Source: Afipia sp. GAS231 (lineage in GTDB: Bacteria; Pseudomonadota; Alphaproteobacteria; Rhizobiales; Xanthobacteraceae). Taken from it: 64,000 nt of DNA. The position numbers and the translations under genes are program-made. This document shows positions 51,336-61,356 of this stretch, in pieces (the stretch's first letter is position 1; the number at the start of each line of letters is the position of its first letter). The notes beneath the pieces were generated by a model that was not told the DNA's origin, did not search any database, and saw only the letters and a program-made list of their open reading frames with translations. The stretch covers positions 2,418,001 through 2,482,000 of the forward strand of contig NZ_LT629703.1 of NCBI RefSeq assembly GCF_900103365.1, read 5' to 3'.

Positions 51336-52745
51336 ATGAGTTTTCTGGTCGCGCTGGCCGCCCTCGTTTTCCTGATGTTCGTCGCCTATCGCGGCTTCAG
51401 CGTCATCCTGTTTGCGCCGGTCGCAGCCCTTGGCGCGGTGCTGCTGACCGATCCCGGCGCGGTGCCGGCCGCCTTCACCGGCCTCTTCATGGACAAGATG
51501 GTCGGCTTTGCGAAACTGTATTTCCCGGTGTTCCTGCTCGGCGCGGTTTTCGGCAAGGTGATCGAGCTCTCCGGTTTCTCCAAATCGATCGTGGCCGCGG
51601 TGATCGGCCTGGTCGGCAGCCAGCGCGCGATGCTGGCGATCGTGCTGGTCTGCGCGGTGCTCACGTACGGCGGCGTCTCGCTGTTCGTCGTGGTGTTCGC
51701 CGCCTATCCCTTCGCTGCCGAAATGTTCCGCGCCGGCAATATTCCAAAGCGCCTGATCCCCGGCACCATCGCGCTCGGCGCCTTTTCCTTCACCATGGAT
51801 TCGCTGCCCTTCAGTCCGCAAATCCAGAACATCATTCCCACCACCTATTTCAAGACCACCAATGGCGCGGCGCCGATCCTCGGCATCACGGGCGCGATCT
51901 TCATCTTCGTGTTCGGGATGCTCTATCTGGAATGGCGCCGCCGCCAGGCGGCGGTTGCGGGCGAAGGCTATGGCGAGGGCCATAGCAACGAGCCACCGCC
52001 GGTCGATACCAAGGAGCTGGCGCCGGCGTTCATCGCCTTTCTGCCGTTGATCGTGGTGTTCCTGGTCAATCTGCTGCTCGGCGGCTTTCCCGGCGTGTTC
52101 GGCGGCCTGATCGATCGTGCCTATGGCGCGAACTACGATCTGACGCTGGCACTCGATCATTCGATCGCGACCCCGATAGCCGGCATCAAGGCGATCTGGG
52201 CGGTGGAAGGCGCGCTGATCGCGGGCATTGTCACGGTATTCGTGTTCGCGTTTCCAAAATTGAAAAAGACCTTCGCAGAAGGCAGCAAGGCCGCGGTCGG
52301 CGGCGCGTTGCTGGCGGCGATGAACACCGCGTCGGAATATGGCTTTGGCGGCGTCATCGCGGCTCTGCCCGGCTTTATCGTCATCAAGGATGCATTGAAA
52401 ACCATCCCCAATCCGCTGGTCAACGAGGCCATCACCGTCACCTCGCTTGCCGGCATCACCGGCTCGGCGTCGGGCGGCATGTCGATTGCGCTGGCCGCCA
52501 TGGCCAAGGATTTCATCGCCATGGCCGAGGCGGCCCACATTCCACCCGAAGTCCTGCACCGCGTCGCATCGATGGCGAGCGGCGGCATGGATACCTTGCC
52601 GCACAACGGCGCGGTCATCACCCTGCTCGCCGTGACCGGGCTGACGCACCGGCAATCCTACAAGGACATTTTCGCCGTGACCTGCCTGAAGACGCTGGCG
52701 GTGTTTTTCGTGATCGCCGTCTACTACGTCACCGGGCTGGTCTGA
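51336..52745 (+). CDS. GntP-family permease
   Basis: The 469-residue protein has about 12 hydrophobic helices and the GntP family features (LTYGGVSLFVVVFAAYPFA; MDSLPFSPQIQNIIPT; GGMDTLPHNGAVITLL). GntP members import gluconate-type sugar acids or short hydroxy/keto acids with protons. The ATG at 51336 has GGGAGG 5 bases upstream; the upstream ATG at 51309 is weaker. Its partner is the CoA-transferase downstream, which favours a short hydroxy- or keto-acid as substrate. Confidence 0.85.
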   Translation: MSFLVALAALVFLMFVAYRGFSVILFAPVAALGAVLLTDPGAVPAAFTGLFMDKMVGFAKLYFPVFLLGAVFGKVIELSGFSKSIVAAVIGLVGSQRAMLAIVLVCAVLTYGGVSLFVVVFAAYPFAAEMFRAGNIPKRLIPGTIALGAFSFTMDSLPFSPQIQNIIPTTYFKTTNGAAPILGITGAIFIFVFGMLYLEWRRRQAAVAGEGYGEGHSNEPPPVDTKELAPAFIAFLPLIVVFLVNLLLGGFPGVFGGLIDRAYGANYDLTLALDHSIATPIAGIKAIWAVEGALIAGIVTVFVFAFPKLKKTFAEGSKAAVGGALLAAMNTASEYGFGGVIAALPGFIVIKDALKTIPNPLVNEAITVTSLAGITGSASGGMSIALAAMAKDFIAMAEAAHIPPEVLHRVASMASGGMDTLPHNGAVITLLAVTGLTHRQSYKDIFAVTCLKTLAVFFVIAVYYVTGLV

Positions 52746-52802
52746 CAACCGACAAAAGATCGGGAAAGCCGAGCCGGATCGAACAATTTCGGAGGAACTC
52801 GA

Positions 52803-54818
52803 ATGAGCCAGCATCCGGCTTTGCCCTATTTGCGCAGCGCGGAGAAGGGCAAGATCGTCACTGCGGCCGAAGCCGTACGCCTGATCCGCGACGGCGACAC
52901 GGTAGCGACCGGCGGTTTTGTCGGCATCGGCTTTGCAGAAGAGATCGCGCTGGCGCTGGAGGAGCTTTATCTCTCCAGCGAGACCGATGCGCCCTACATG
53001 CAGGGCAAGCCGCGCAATCTGACGCTGGTCTATGCGGCTGGGCAAGGCGACGGCAAGCATCGCGGCCTCAACCATTTCGCGCATGATGGGCTGGTGAAAC
53101 GCGTCATCGGCGGCCATTGGGGGCTGGCGCCGAAACTGCAGCAGCTTGCGATATCAAATCAGATTGAAGCCTATAATCTGCCGCAAGGCGTCATCACCCA
53201 TTTGTTTCGCGATATCGCAGCACGGCGGCCCGGCCACATCTCGCAAGTCGGTATCGGCACCTTCGTCGATCCGCGCCACGGCGGCGGCAAGCTCAACGCC
53301 TGCACCACCGAGGACATGGTCGAACTGGTCACGCTCGGCGGCAAGGAATGCCTGTTCTACAAGACGTTTCCGATCGACGTTGGCATCATCCGCGCCACCA
53401 CCGGCGATCCCGACGGCAACCTCACCATGGAGAAGGAGGCGTTGACGCTGGAGGCGCTGGCGATCGCGATGGCGGCGCATAATTCCGGCGGCATCGTCAT
53501 CGCCCAGGTCGAGCGCGTGGCCGAAAGCGGCAGCCTCGATCCGCGCCAGGTCAAGGTCCCCGGCATTCTCGTCGACTGCGTCGTGGTGGCGAAGCCGGAA
53601 AACCACTGGCAAACCTTCGGCACCCAATACAATCCCGCTTATTCCAGCGAGATCAGGGTGCGTGCGGGGGCGCTGCCGCCGATGCCGATGAGCGAGCGCA
53701 AGATCATCGCGCGTCGCGCGGCGTTCGAGTTGAAGGCCAACAGCGTCGTCAATCTCGGAATCGGCATGCCCGAAGGCATCGCCGGCGTTGCCAACGAAGA
53801 GCGCATCATCGACCTCATCACGCTGACGGCGGAGCCCGGCGTGATCGGCGGCATCCCCGCCAGCGGTATAGATTTTGGTGCCGCGATCAATACGCAAGCC
53901 GTGATCGACCAGCCCTATCAGTTCGATTTCTACGATGGCGGCGGCCTCGATGCGGCCTTCCTCGGCCTGGCGCAGGTCGATCGCTCCGGCAACCTCAACG
54001 TCAGCAAGTTCGGCCCAAAGCTTGCCGGCGCCGGCGGCTTCATCAACATCAGCCAGAGCGCCAAGGAGGTGGTGTTCGTCGGCACCTTTGGCGCGGGCCG
54101 CCAGCGCGTCGCCGTCGCCGACGGCAGGCTGGTCATCACGGAAGAAGCCAAGGCACGCAAATTCGTCGAAGCGGTGGAGCACGTGACGTTCTCCGGCGCC
54201 TTCGCGGGGAAACGCGGGCAACGCGTGCTCTACGTCACCGAGCGCTGCGTGTTCGCGCTGACCGAAGGCAGCCTTGAACTGACCGAAGTCGCGCCCGGCA
54301 TCGACATCGAACGGGACGTCCTGGCGCTGATGGATTTCAGGCCACTGCTTCGTCGCGATCCCATTCTGATGGATCCGCGGATCTTTCGCGAGGGTCCGAT
54401 GGACCTGCGCAACGATCTTCTGACCATTCCGCTCGACCAGCGCTTCACGCTCGACGAGCAGCAGAATCTGTTTTTCGTCAACCTGGAGCGCTTCGCATTG
54501 CGCAGCGGCGCCGACATCGATGCGATCGCGCGCGCGGTCGAGGCGAAGCTCGGTGGCCTCAACCGCCGCGTCTACGCGATCGCCAATTACGACAATTTCT
54601 CGATTCTGCCGGAACTGCTCGACGAATATTCGGCCATGGTGCGCAGCCTGACCGAGCGCTTCTATTCCGGCGTCTCCCGCTACACCACGTCGGGCTTCCT
54701 GCGCATCAAGCTCGGCGAAGCGCTGGAAAAACGCGGCGTCGCCGCGCATATCTTCGAAAGCGCCGAGGAGGCGCAGTCGGACTGGCGGAATGTCGAGGGC
54801 GCGGCGGCGGCATCCTGA
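52803..54818 (+). CDS. Fused acyl-CoA:acetate/3-ketoacid CoA-transferase (YdiF-like) with C-terminal extension
   Basis: The 671-residue protein joins alpha (residues ~10-270) and beta (~290-520) class I CoA-transferase halves. The catalytic Glu is expected in the beta half at [17 protein letters not shown] (~326). About 150 residues beyond the usual end form an extra alpha/beta domain ([21 protein letters not shown]...). Class I enzymes move CoA from acetyl- or succinyl-CoA to acetoacetate or similar acids. It is the second gene of the sigma-54 operon. GGAGGA precedes the ATG. Confidence 0.88.
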   Translation: MSQHPALPYLRSAEKGKIVTAAEAVRLIRDGDTVATGGFVGIGFAEEIALALEELYLSSETDAPYMQGKPRNLTLVYAAGQGDGKHRGLNHFAHDGLVKRVIGGHWGLAPKLQQLAISNQIEAYNLPQGVITHLFRDIAARRPGHISQVGIGTFVDPRHGGGKLNACTTEDMVELVTLGGKECLFYKTFPIDVGIIRATTGDPDGNLTMEKEALTLEALAIAMAAHNSGGIVIAQVERVAESGSLDPRQVKVPGILVDCVVVAKPENHWQTFGTQYNPAYSSEIRVRAGALPPMPMSERKIIARRAAFELKANSVVNLGIGMPEGIAGVANEERIIDLITLTAEPGVIGGIPASGIDFGAAINTQAVIDQPYQFDFYDGGGLDAAFLGLAQVDRSGNLNVSKFGPKLAGAGGFINISQSAKEVVFVGTFGAGRQRVAVADGRLVITEEAKARKFVEAVEHVTFSGAFAGKRGQRVLYVTERCVFALTEGSLELTEVAPGIDIERDVLALMDFRPLLRRDPILMDPRIFREGPMDLRNDLLTIPLDQRFTLDEQQNLFFVNLERFALRSGADIDAIARAVEAKLGGLNRRVYAIANYDNFSILPELLDEYSAMVRSLTERFYSGVSRYTTSGFLRIKLGEALEKRGVAAHIFESAEEAQSDWRNVEGAAAAS

Positions 54819-54848
54819 CCGCGATCTCCGTCCCGGGTAAGCGAACGT

Positions 54849-54985
54849 GCGTGTTCCCAAAATATCGAAAACAACCCCATGCAAAGTAGCTGGCGGCCGG
54901 CATGGAGGCTTCGAAAGCAAGTTGACACGTCGGGCAAATCACGGGCATTCTTTCATCATCCCGCAATCTCGTAAACACCCGTCGC
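54849..54985. repeat. Intergenic repeat family D, copy 1
   Basis: This element contains CCCAAAATATCGAAAACAAC, CCCATGCAAAGTAG and GACACGTCGGGCAAATCA. A second copy at 57205-57330 shares the same order of blocks. The short block at 37081-37113 is a fragment. Confidence 0.6.
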
Positions 54986-55082
54986 CCCGCCAGTAGCGGG
55001 CTGTCAGAAATGCTCTCCCACAATTAAAATTGCTACCGGCTCGCGGCGGCGAACGATCGCCCGGCGTGATTGCCCGCTCCTG

Positions 55083-56369
55083 TCACCGTGATTCCTCAGA
55101 GCTTTGCCGTTCCTTCTTTTTCTGCTTTTGTTCGTCGAGCTTCTGCTTTTGCTCTTCGAGCTTCACCTTTTCATCGGGAAGCTCATTGCGGCGGCCAAAG
55201 AGCGGCGAATTGGTGCGGCCGTTTCCTCGCGGATAGAACGCATCTGTCGATTCGAGGCAGGTGACTTCGGGTGGATCAAGCCGGAGATTCTTGAGATCGT
55301 CCTCGCGGCTCCTCGCCTCGACGACGCAAAGTGCATAGGCTGCGCGCCACTGGGCGTTCAGCTCGTAGCCGCCTGCCACGTCCTTCAGCACTTCATCGAC
55401 CTTCTGCTTTTGGGTTTTTTGCGTGGCTCTCGCCCTCGGGAAGGCCATGCTGATTTTGACCTTGTGCAAGTCCAGGCGGGATCCGGTGAGATTCGCAGTG
55501 GCGTTCACCAGCCGGAATTCCTTCGGAACCGGCGCGAGCGTTACGGCCCCGCCAACGTTTCCATTGAACGTCGTGGTGAAGGTGAGTTCGTCGGTGAAGG
55601 TGTCCAGTGCACCTTCCTGAACCGATATCTTCAAGAACGACGTCACGGCGCGCGCCAATCCGATCGAGCCGGTGATCGGGTACACAAAGCGCTCGGGTTG
55701 AGGCACGAATGGCGGACCGTCCGTCGGGGTGTTTTGAAAGTGTTCGACGGAGCGGTTAATGTCATTGCAGAACTTCCACTTCTTATCCGTCAGAAGATCC
55801 CGGAACGTATCCTGGTTCTTGAACGTGCGTTTGGCCTGTCTGGACGCGTTGGCATTGCCGCCGGCGTTGAGGTCGAAGGTGCCGACCGGGTTGAGGACAG
55901 GCAGCCTGAAACCGACGCCGGCATCGGCATGATTGGTTTCCGTGATGTCGAAGGTCCATTCATAGGCAATCGCAATATCCATGTATTGCTGCCAATCGCC
56001 TTCCAGGTCGACCTTGGGGAAGAGCTTCTTCATCAGCTTCAAATTCGCCGGATCACCAATGGTGTTCGGGTCAAATCCCGTCACCGGCGGGACTTCGTCC
56101 GCAAACCAGACCTCGACCTGGTGAACCAGGCCGAGTCTCAACTCGCAACGGGCCGCCGCCACGATCGCTTCCGTCGGGATCGGGGACACGTCGTCCACCA
56201 GCGGATGTATCGCGCAGCCTGTCAGCGCGGCCAGGGCGAAAGCCGTGCAGATGCCACGCACACCGCCTGATGGTCCGGGACGGCGGGCGGCCGCTGATTT
56301 CGCCGGCCGCGCATCGAAGTTGCGACCACGTCCCAATTGACGGATCGACTCGATGATACCTGTACGCAT
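55083..56369 (-). CDS. Lipoprotein of unknown function with charged repeat tail
   Basis: The 428-residue protein has a basic N-terminal stretch and then a lipoprotein signal with lipobox LTGC (Cys at ~residue 51). The body has no recognised domain and many beta-like segments. The C-terminus is a charged repeat (EEQKQK, DEQKQK, KKKERQ), probably a coiled or extended tail. The ATG at 56369 was chosen because longer readings overlap the next gene. The gene after it in the same direction also encodes an exported protein. Confidence 0.6.
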   Translation of the reverse strand: MRTGIIESIRQLGRGRNFDARPAKSAAARRPGPSGGVRGICTAFALAALTGCAIHPLVDDVSPIPTEAIVAAARCELRLGLVHQVEVWFADEVPPVTGFDPNTIGDPANLKLMKKLFPKVDLEGDWQQYMDIAIAYEWTFDITETNHADAGVGFRLPVLNPVGTFDLNAGGNANASRQAKRTFKNQDTFRDLLTDKKWKFCNDINRSVEHFQNTPTDGPPFVPQPERFVYPITGSIGLARAVTSFLKISVQEGALDTFTDELTFTTTFNGNVGGAVTLAPVPKEFRLVNATANLTGSRLDLHKVKISMAFPRARATQKTQKQKVDEVLKDVAGGYELNAQWRAAYALCVVEARSREDDLKNLRLDPPEVTCLESTDAFYPRGNGRTNSPLFGRRNELPDEKVKLEEQKQKLDEQKQKKKERQSSEESR

Positions 56370-56452
56370 GACGCCCCACTTGCTGCTCAAGACACAACAC
56401 GCTGAAAAAACACCAGCCTGGGCGAGCGGAGCGACCTCGCTCCGTTGCCGGG

Positions 56453-56911
56453 TCAGGGCCGCGCAAGCCGGCATCGTTGATCCATCGGCCACGCACGATC
56501 GAGCCCCACGACGCACCATTCGAGTTCAACGCCCGGGTCGTTCGCAATAATCGCGTAGTAGATCGGGTAGTAGCTCGGGTGGAAGCTCGGACGCTCAACG
56601 CCGCTCGGCGGTGTGATGCTCCCTTCGCAAAAGCGCCGCGGCATGTCAGCCAGCGGCCAGTACTTCCGACGAATGGTCTCACGCCCGCGAATGCCGACAG
56701 CCGTGACGTCCGCGGCCCAATGTCTACCGCGGTATTCAGCATCGATCTGGGCGAACACCGCGGGATCATCGCAGCGGGGCAGGAGATAATACGCCTCCGG
56801 CACCGGGCTGGCCCTCGCTGCCTTGTCAGCAGACCAGGCGGGCGACGCGCACAACGCGCTTGCGACCAGGAAGCTCAGTGCTTTGGCTCGAGCAGTCCAA
56901 ACGGCATTCAT
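56453..56911 (-). CDS. Exported protein of unknown function (152 residues)
   Basis: The protein has a Sec signal peptide (MNAVWTARAKALSFLVASAL, cleavage near AWSA). The mature part has the blocks PEAYYLLPRCDDPAVFAQID and HPSYYPIYYAIIANDPGVE, aromatic-rich and with four cysteines (in LPRCDD, RRFCEG, EWCVVG and QRCRLA) that may form disulfides. I do not recognise it. The start at 56911 is based on the signal peptide. It lies 84 bases upstream of the lipoprotein gene, so they may be co-transcribed. Confidence 0.6.
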   Translation of the reverse strand: MNAVWTARAKALSFLVASALCASPAWSADKAARASPVPEAYYLLPRCDDPAVFAQIDAEYRGRHWAADVTAVGIRGRETIRRKYWPLADMPRRFCEGSITPPSGVERPSFHPSYYPIYYAIIANDPGVELEWCVVGLDRAWPMDQRCRLARP

Positions 56912-57589
56912 CCATCCGTTGCACCCCTTGGCGGCCGGGGGCAGGGCGATAGCCGGCAGAAAAGCTGTCGAAGGAAGCGATCCAATCTGCCTGAAAGCCA
57001 GCCATGCGACCGCGACAGACTTCGTCTGATGTGAAGTTGTCGCCCGAAGCCGACGCGTAGCCCCCATGTCCGCCCCCGCAGAACAGCGATATGATGTTGC
57101 GACACACAGCTATAGGTTGTCAAGCGGTCTCGGGGCACGCTTTGTCACAGTGACGGTGCATTTAATCCCGTTCTCAAACGGGTCTGCGCGACCGTTGCAA
57201 CTCGCCCTCGGGTGCGTACTCCCAAACTATCGAAACAACCCGCCGGTGTCCGATAAAGCCGTTAGACGCGTCGGGCAAATCAGGGGCGCCCTTTCATTAT
57301 TCCGAAATCCCGTATGCGCCCGTCGCCCAGGCCCGCCCGGTGATAGCGCTCGGCAGCAAGCGGAACCCAACGCTTGCTTGCAGACGGCTGCACGTACGGA
57401 TCATGCGATAGCCATGAGGGAAGCGTTCCCGCCCGATGCAGCGGTGTTCGTCGATACGGATACCTCGTGAACCAACCCGTCGAGGCGGTAGTCATCCGCA
57501 CCCTCGTCGTCCACAGACCTGCTTTGCACCGGGACCAATGGGCCCGGTCGAGATGCGATCTGCTTCATCGTGTTGAACGTTGTTGCCGC
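56912..57589. other. Long non-coding stretch with a repeat copy
   Basis: In 678 bases I find no convincing gene. Short open frames (for example around 57066-57470 on the plus strand) have no ribosome site and no family resemblance. The stretch contains the second copy of repeat family D (about 57205-57330). The rest looks like ordinary or decayed intergenic DNA. Confidence 0.5.
57205..57330. repeat. Intergenic repeat family D, copy 2
   Basis: The sequence GTGCGTACTCCCAAACTATC, then CGAAACAACCC and GACGCGTCGGGCAAATCA, is similar to 54849-54985 in the same order. The middle differs by substitution and length. It lies in the long gap upstream of the exported protein gene. Confidence 0.55.
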
Positions 57590-58501
57590 TTACCGCTTAG
57601 ATCGTGCAACGTCGCGGACTAGTCGGCGAAGCCAGCTATTGGCCGGGTCGGTTTCGGTCCGCTGGTGCCAGCGCATCGACACCTCGAAGCCGTTCATCGG
57701 GAACGGCATCGGACTGACCTCCAATCCGGCAAAGATGGCGCAATTCCGTGCGAGCCGGCGCGGCACGGCGGCCACCGCGGCAAGCCCCCGCAGGAGAAAC
57801 GGAATGGTCAGGAAATGCGGCGTCGTCAGGACGACGAAACGATCCAATGCCCGCTGAGTGAGCGCCGCGTCGATGCCGACCGTCAATTCCTCGCAAAGCG
57901 ACATAACGATGTGAGGCAGCTTCAAATAGGTCGCGAGGGACAGCGGCGCGGTTACTCCGCATGCGTTAGCGTCATACAGGCAGTCGAACTCCTCGTGAAA
58001 CAGCACTTCACCGCGATGCGCATCGCCTGGCCCCGGAAAGTAGCCTATTGCCACATCGATCGTGCCGCTCTCCAGCATCGTCGTCACCCGATCGTCTCCG
58101 ATCGCGGTGACGACCAGGCGCACGTTCGGCGCAACCGATCGCACCAGAGCAAGAACATCCGGAAGTACGGCAACCTCGGCGTAGTCGGTCGCTCCCATGT
58201 GAAACACCGTTTCGGCGATTTCCGGCCGAAAGGTACGATCTGCCCATATGCTGCTTCGTATGTCGGCGAGAATGCCGCCGATCGGCCCGGCAAGCTCAAG
58301 CGCCCTTGGCGTCGGCTGCATCGTACCCGAGGCGCGCATGAAGAGCTCGTCCCCGAACAGGTCACGCAGGCGAGACAAGGCGTAGCTCATGGCCGGCTGC
58401 CCGATACGGATACGTTGCGCCGCGCGCGTGACATTCCGCTCGGTCATCAGCGCATCGAAGGCAACCAGCAGGTTCAGGTCGAACAGACGCAAATCGGTCA
58501 T
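57590..58501 (-). CDS. LysR family regulator (NodD/Syr-like subfamily)
   Basis: The 303-residue protein begins MTDLRLFDLNLLVAFDALMTERNVTRAA, the opening shared by the NodD-type LysR subfamily, with an intact HTH (RIGQPAMSYALSRLRDLF). The effector domain is complete. It is on the same strand as, and just downstream of, the SRPBCC-YCII gene, so autoregulation or regulation of that gene is possible. No nod genes are present, so it is not called NodD. Confidence 0.85.
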   Translation of the reverse strand: MTDLRLFDLNLLVAFDALMTERNVTRAAQRIRIGQPAMSYALSRLRDLFGDELFMRASGTMQPTPRALELAGPIGGILADIRSSIWADRTFRPEIAETVFHMGATDYAEVAVLPDVLALVRSVAPNVRLVVTAIGDDRVTTMLESGTIDVAIGYFPGPGDAHRGEVLFHEEFDCLYDANACGVTAPLSLATYLKLPHIVMSLCEELTVGIDAALTQRALDRFVVLTTPHFLTIPFLLRGLAAVAAVPRRLARNCAIFAGLEVSPMPFPMNGFEVSMRWHQRTETDPANSWLRRLVRDVARSKR

Positions 58502-58525
58502 CGCATCGCAATTGGGCGAATAGCG

Positions 58526-59311
58526 TTACGCACCCAACAATGCCTGGGGCATCGCCGAAACGTCGTAACGAAATCCCAGACCCGATCGAATGGCTGGGTC
58601 GCCTGCGGCAAGCGCCCGGGCCGCGCCTTCGTCGGCAACACGAACGATGGCAACACCCCACGTGCCCTTTGGATCGTCGACCGGTCCATAGACGATGGCC
58701 GTCCCTGCTTGCGATAGCTTCGTCCAATGTGCGAAGTGCTCCTGCATCACCGCAAGCTCCTGAGCCGTCGCGTCCTTCGGGAAGGCGGGCCTGGGCGGAT
58801 TGAGGCGAAACAGGAAAAACCGCGACGAGGCGACTGCGGGTTCGGGCGCAAAGTGCCGTTCGAGCCATTGCAGCACGAGGCGCCATCCCTCCGCATACGA
58901 CCGACAGGAATCGGCGCGCCCCTGAAAACCTTCGTGGCGCAGGGTTACGCGCGTTCCTCCTTCCGTCGCCTCAAGCCGATATGTAAGCGTTGTGGGTTTG
59001 CCTTCGTCCCAGTCCGCCTTCCATGTCTGCGCTATTTTTCGCGGCGCATCGATCGCGAGGAACTCGCCCTCCACGCTAAAGGCTGTACCATCCGTCTGAC
59101 GTCCATCGGCTCGCCAATGGCCGTTGACGCGCAGGTCTGCAACCCAGGCCGTCGTGCGGTATACGTCATCCGAGCCCCACCACCGAACAACTTCGTCGGA
59201 CGCGGTAAGCGCACGGAACACGCGTTCCGGCGATGCTGAAATATCGGCTGTCGCAAGAATTAATCCCGCCACGACATCAGCGACCGATTGAACTGCGCTC
59301 CTGGTATTCAT
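58526..59311 (-). CDS. SRPBCC (AHSA1-type) domain fused to a YCII domain
   Basis: The protein has 261 residues. Residues ~15-155 form a START-like AHSA1 domain (ISASPERVFRALTASDEVVRWW). Residues ~165-258 form a YCII-related domain (MQEHFAHWTKLSQAGTAIVYGPV). Both are small hydrophobic-pocket folds, and their fusion suggests binding or modification of a hydrophobic compound. GGAGAGAG lies before the ATG. It sits 30 bases after the flavoprotein gene on the same strand and may be in one unit with it. Confidence 0.82.
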   Translation of the reverse strand: MNTRSAVQSVADVVAGLILATADISASPERVFRALTASDEVVRWWGSDDVYRTTAWVADLRVNGHWRADGRQTDGTAFSVEGEFLAIDAPRKIAQTWKADWDEGKPTTLTYRLEATEGGTRVTLRHEGFQGRADSCRSYAEGWRLVLQWLERHFAPEPAVASSRFFLFRLNPPRPAFPKDATAQELAVMQEHFAHWTKLSQAGTAIVYGPVDDPKGTWGVAIVRVADEGAARALAAGDPAIRSGLGFRYDVSAMPQALLGA

Positions 59312-59341
59312 GCGGACTCTCTCCAGCCGGCGCCCTCACCG

Positions 59342-61165
59342 CTATGTAAGCCTCGTAAAGCCATCGGCGCTCCACGCCTCGCTGCCGACGCCGTGATGGA
59401 CGAAGAACAGGCCGTCCGGGTCGTACTTCTTCTTGATGGCAAGCAGCCTCGGATAGTGCGGGCCCCAATAGGAATTCTGCCACTCGCTCTCGAAAAAACT
59501 GCTTTCTGCTACGTATGAACCTGCATCAGGCACGATTTTCCTGAGCTCGTTGATCGCTTTGCCGATCTTGCTTGCGTTTCGGCGAGCATCGGCAAGATCG
59601 GGCTCGTGGCCGCGCAGGCCGGGGTAGGCCGGCGGCGCTTCGCTCGCGACGATCGCGAGCGCGAAGGCGGTAACGACAGCGGGATTTGTCGCGGTGTCCG
59701 TTGCAGCCGCGATGACCTCCGCAGTCGCTCCGCCGAGCCCTTTCTGAAAATGGATTTCGACGGTCGAGTGCTGGGCGGCAGCCAGCAGCGCTTCCACCAG
59801 TTGCGGTCGCCCGTCCGCTCCCAGCAATGAAGCCGGCAGCCACAAGGATTCGAAACCGTGGATGAAATGTCCGGCTTCGCTGAGGTTGGCCGCCCAGAAA
59901 ACGTTGTCCGCCGGAGCCCCCGGCCGGTCATCGGAGAGAATTGCAGATGGCGCACGTGCCTTGATCGCGGCCGGGTCCCAGCGGGACGCGGCGGGGCCGA
60001 CGCGGATCGCCGGTGCATGCGTGAACGTGAAGTCGCCGGCAGCCTCGGTCACCCAGCGAATGAACGGCTGCCAGAGAACGTCAATTTGCTGCCTGTCGAG
60101 ACCCTGACACGACAACTGGATATCGAGCTTGTTGCCAGGCCGGACGTTGACGATTTCGCCCCAATGCGGGTTGTGAAGGCTTTCGGCATAGAATTCGACG
60201 AATCGCCGCAACAGCCTGCCAAATGCGGCGCTCGACGAGGCCTCGATCGTCATCGAGACAAAGCCGAAGAAATTCGGCAATTGATGGGTGCGAAGCGTCA
60301 CCCGTGTGACCACGCCGAAGGTGCCGCCACCGCCGCCCTTCAGAGCCCAGAACAGATCGGGGTTGGTGAAGGCGTTGGCGATCCGGACGACGCCGTCGGC
60401 GGTGACGATCTCCGCTTCCAGCAGACTTGCCGCAGCGGTGCCGTAGTTCTTCGAATAGCTGCCGAAGCCGCCGCCCTGGACAAGACCAGCGACGCCAACC
60501 GTCCCGCAACCGCCGCCTTGAACGTAACGGCCGCCCTTGGTGGTCACCTGGTTGTAGGTGTGCATCCAGATCGCGCCGGCGCCAACCGTGACCGCCGGTC
60601 GAGGCTGTTCGTCGGATCCCTGGACGACAAATCCGTCATGTAGCGTGACGTCGTCCATGAAGCGCGTCCAGATCAAAAGGGAATCGGGTGCGTTTGAAGT
60701 TCCGAGGTAGCTGTGACCGCCGCCTTTGATGACGAGGCGCAGGTTGTTCTCCCGGGCGAAATTCACGGCGGCAACGACGTCGCCGGTCTGCCTGGCGGCG
60801 ACAGCGTAGACGCTGGGGGTGGACGTCCATGCGTCGACCCAGCCGGTGGTCTGGGTCAGCGCGACGTCGTCGCGAATGTAGTACGGGTTCTTCAACTCCC
60901 TGAAAACGTCGCGGCAGGAATCGCCGGACGGCCCGTCCTGACAGACTTTCAACGGCGACTGCACCGCGATAAGGCGCCCTCCCGTCTGGCGGTCAAGCCG
61001 GTTCCAGCTCGCTGCCGAAGGCCAATCGGGATCCGAGGGACGCGCCCGCCGGATCGGTGCACCGCGAGAAGCTTCGGCTGCTCGCGAAGAACACGCGAAA
61101 TCCGGTCCGATCAATCGCGCGAACGGTGCCAAGGCCGCGCCGACAAGCAAACTTCGCCGGTTCAT
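59342..61165 (-). CDS. Berberine-bridge-type FAD-linked oxidase, Tat-exported
   Basis: The 607-residue protein has a twin-arginine signal (NRRSLLVGAALAPF). The FAD-binding domain contains IKGGGHSYLG, whose His is the usual covalent FAD anchor. The C-terminal BBE segment reads NSYWGPHYPRLLAIKKKYDPDGLF. A possible second anchor Cys is in the GGGCGTVGVAG loop. Relatives oxidise sugars, alcohols or alkaloid-type substrates with O2. It probably acts in the periplasm. The start at 61165 follows the Tat signal; a longer reading to 61222 is unlikely. Confidence 0.82.
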   Translation of the reverse strand: MNRRSLLVGAALAPFARLIGPDFACSSRAAEASRGAPIRRARPSDPDWPSAASWNRLDRQTGGRLIAVQSPLKVCQDGPSGDSCRDVFRELKNPYYIRDDVALTQTTGWVDAWTSTPSVYAVAARQTGDVVAAVNFARENNLRLVIKGGGHSYLGTSNAPDSLLIWTRFMDDVTLHDGFVVQGSDEQPRPAVTVGAGAIWMHTYNQVTTKGGRYVQGGGCGTVGVAGLVQGGGFGSYSKNYGTAAASLLEAEIVTADGVVRIANAFTNPDLFWALKGGGGGTFGVVTRVTLRTHQLPNFFGFVSMTIEASSSAAFGRLLRRFVEFYAESLHNPHWGEIVNVRPGNKLDIQLSCQGLDRQQIDVLWQPFIRWVTEAAGDFTFTHAPAIRVGPAASRWDPAAIKARAPSAILSDDRPGAPADNVFWAANLSEAGHFIHGFESLWLPASLLGADGRPQLVEALLAAAQHSTVEIHFQKGLGGATAEVIAAATDTATNPAVVTAFALAIVASEAPPAYPGLRGHEPDLADARRNASKIGKAINELRKIVPDAGSYVAESSFFESEWQNSYWGPHYPRLLAIKKKYDPDGLFFVHHGVGSEAWSADGFTRLT

Positions 61166-61356
61166 CGATCGCTCACAACTTGGTGAAATGCGCGCAGCCC
61201 GCGCCGCAACGCCCGATTGCACCAGTCACATATGAGACGGCGCATGCATCTGTGTGATAGAAATCCGGCGGCCGAAGCGACCCCACGGCAATTGAAACCG
61301 GCTTTGGGCGCCTCCGATAGGTGACGATCTCTCGCACGGATTTTTCCGATATTCCG

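Noticed and set aside
51282..53117. A 611-codon minus-strand open frame opposite the GntP permease
   Set aside because: Its composition is typical of antisense frames, and it crosses the sigma-54 promoter and two real genes.
53154..54920. A 588-codon minus-strand open frame opposite the CoA-transferase
   Set aside because: Same reason: no motifs, and the plus strand encodes a complete known enzyme.
57066..57470. A 134-codon plus-strand open frame in the long gap
   Set aside because: It lacks a ribosome site, covers repeat family D copy 2 and resembles no known protein.
57590..58501. Naming the LysR gene nodD
   Set aside because: It only shares the subfamily's start; no nod box or nod genes are in the window.
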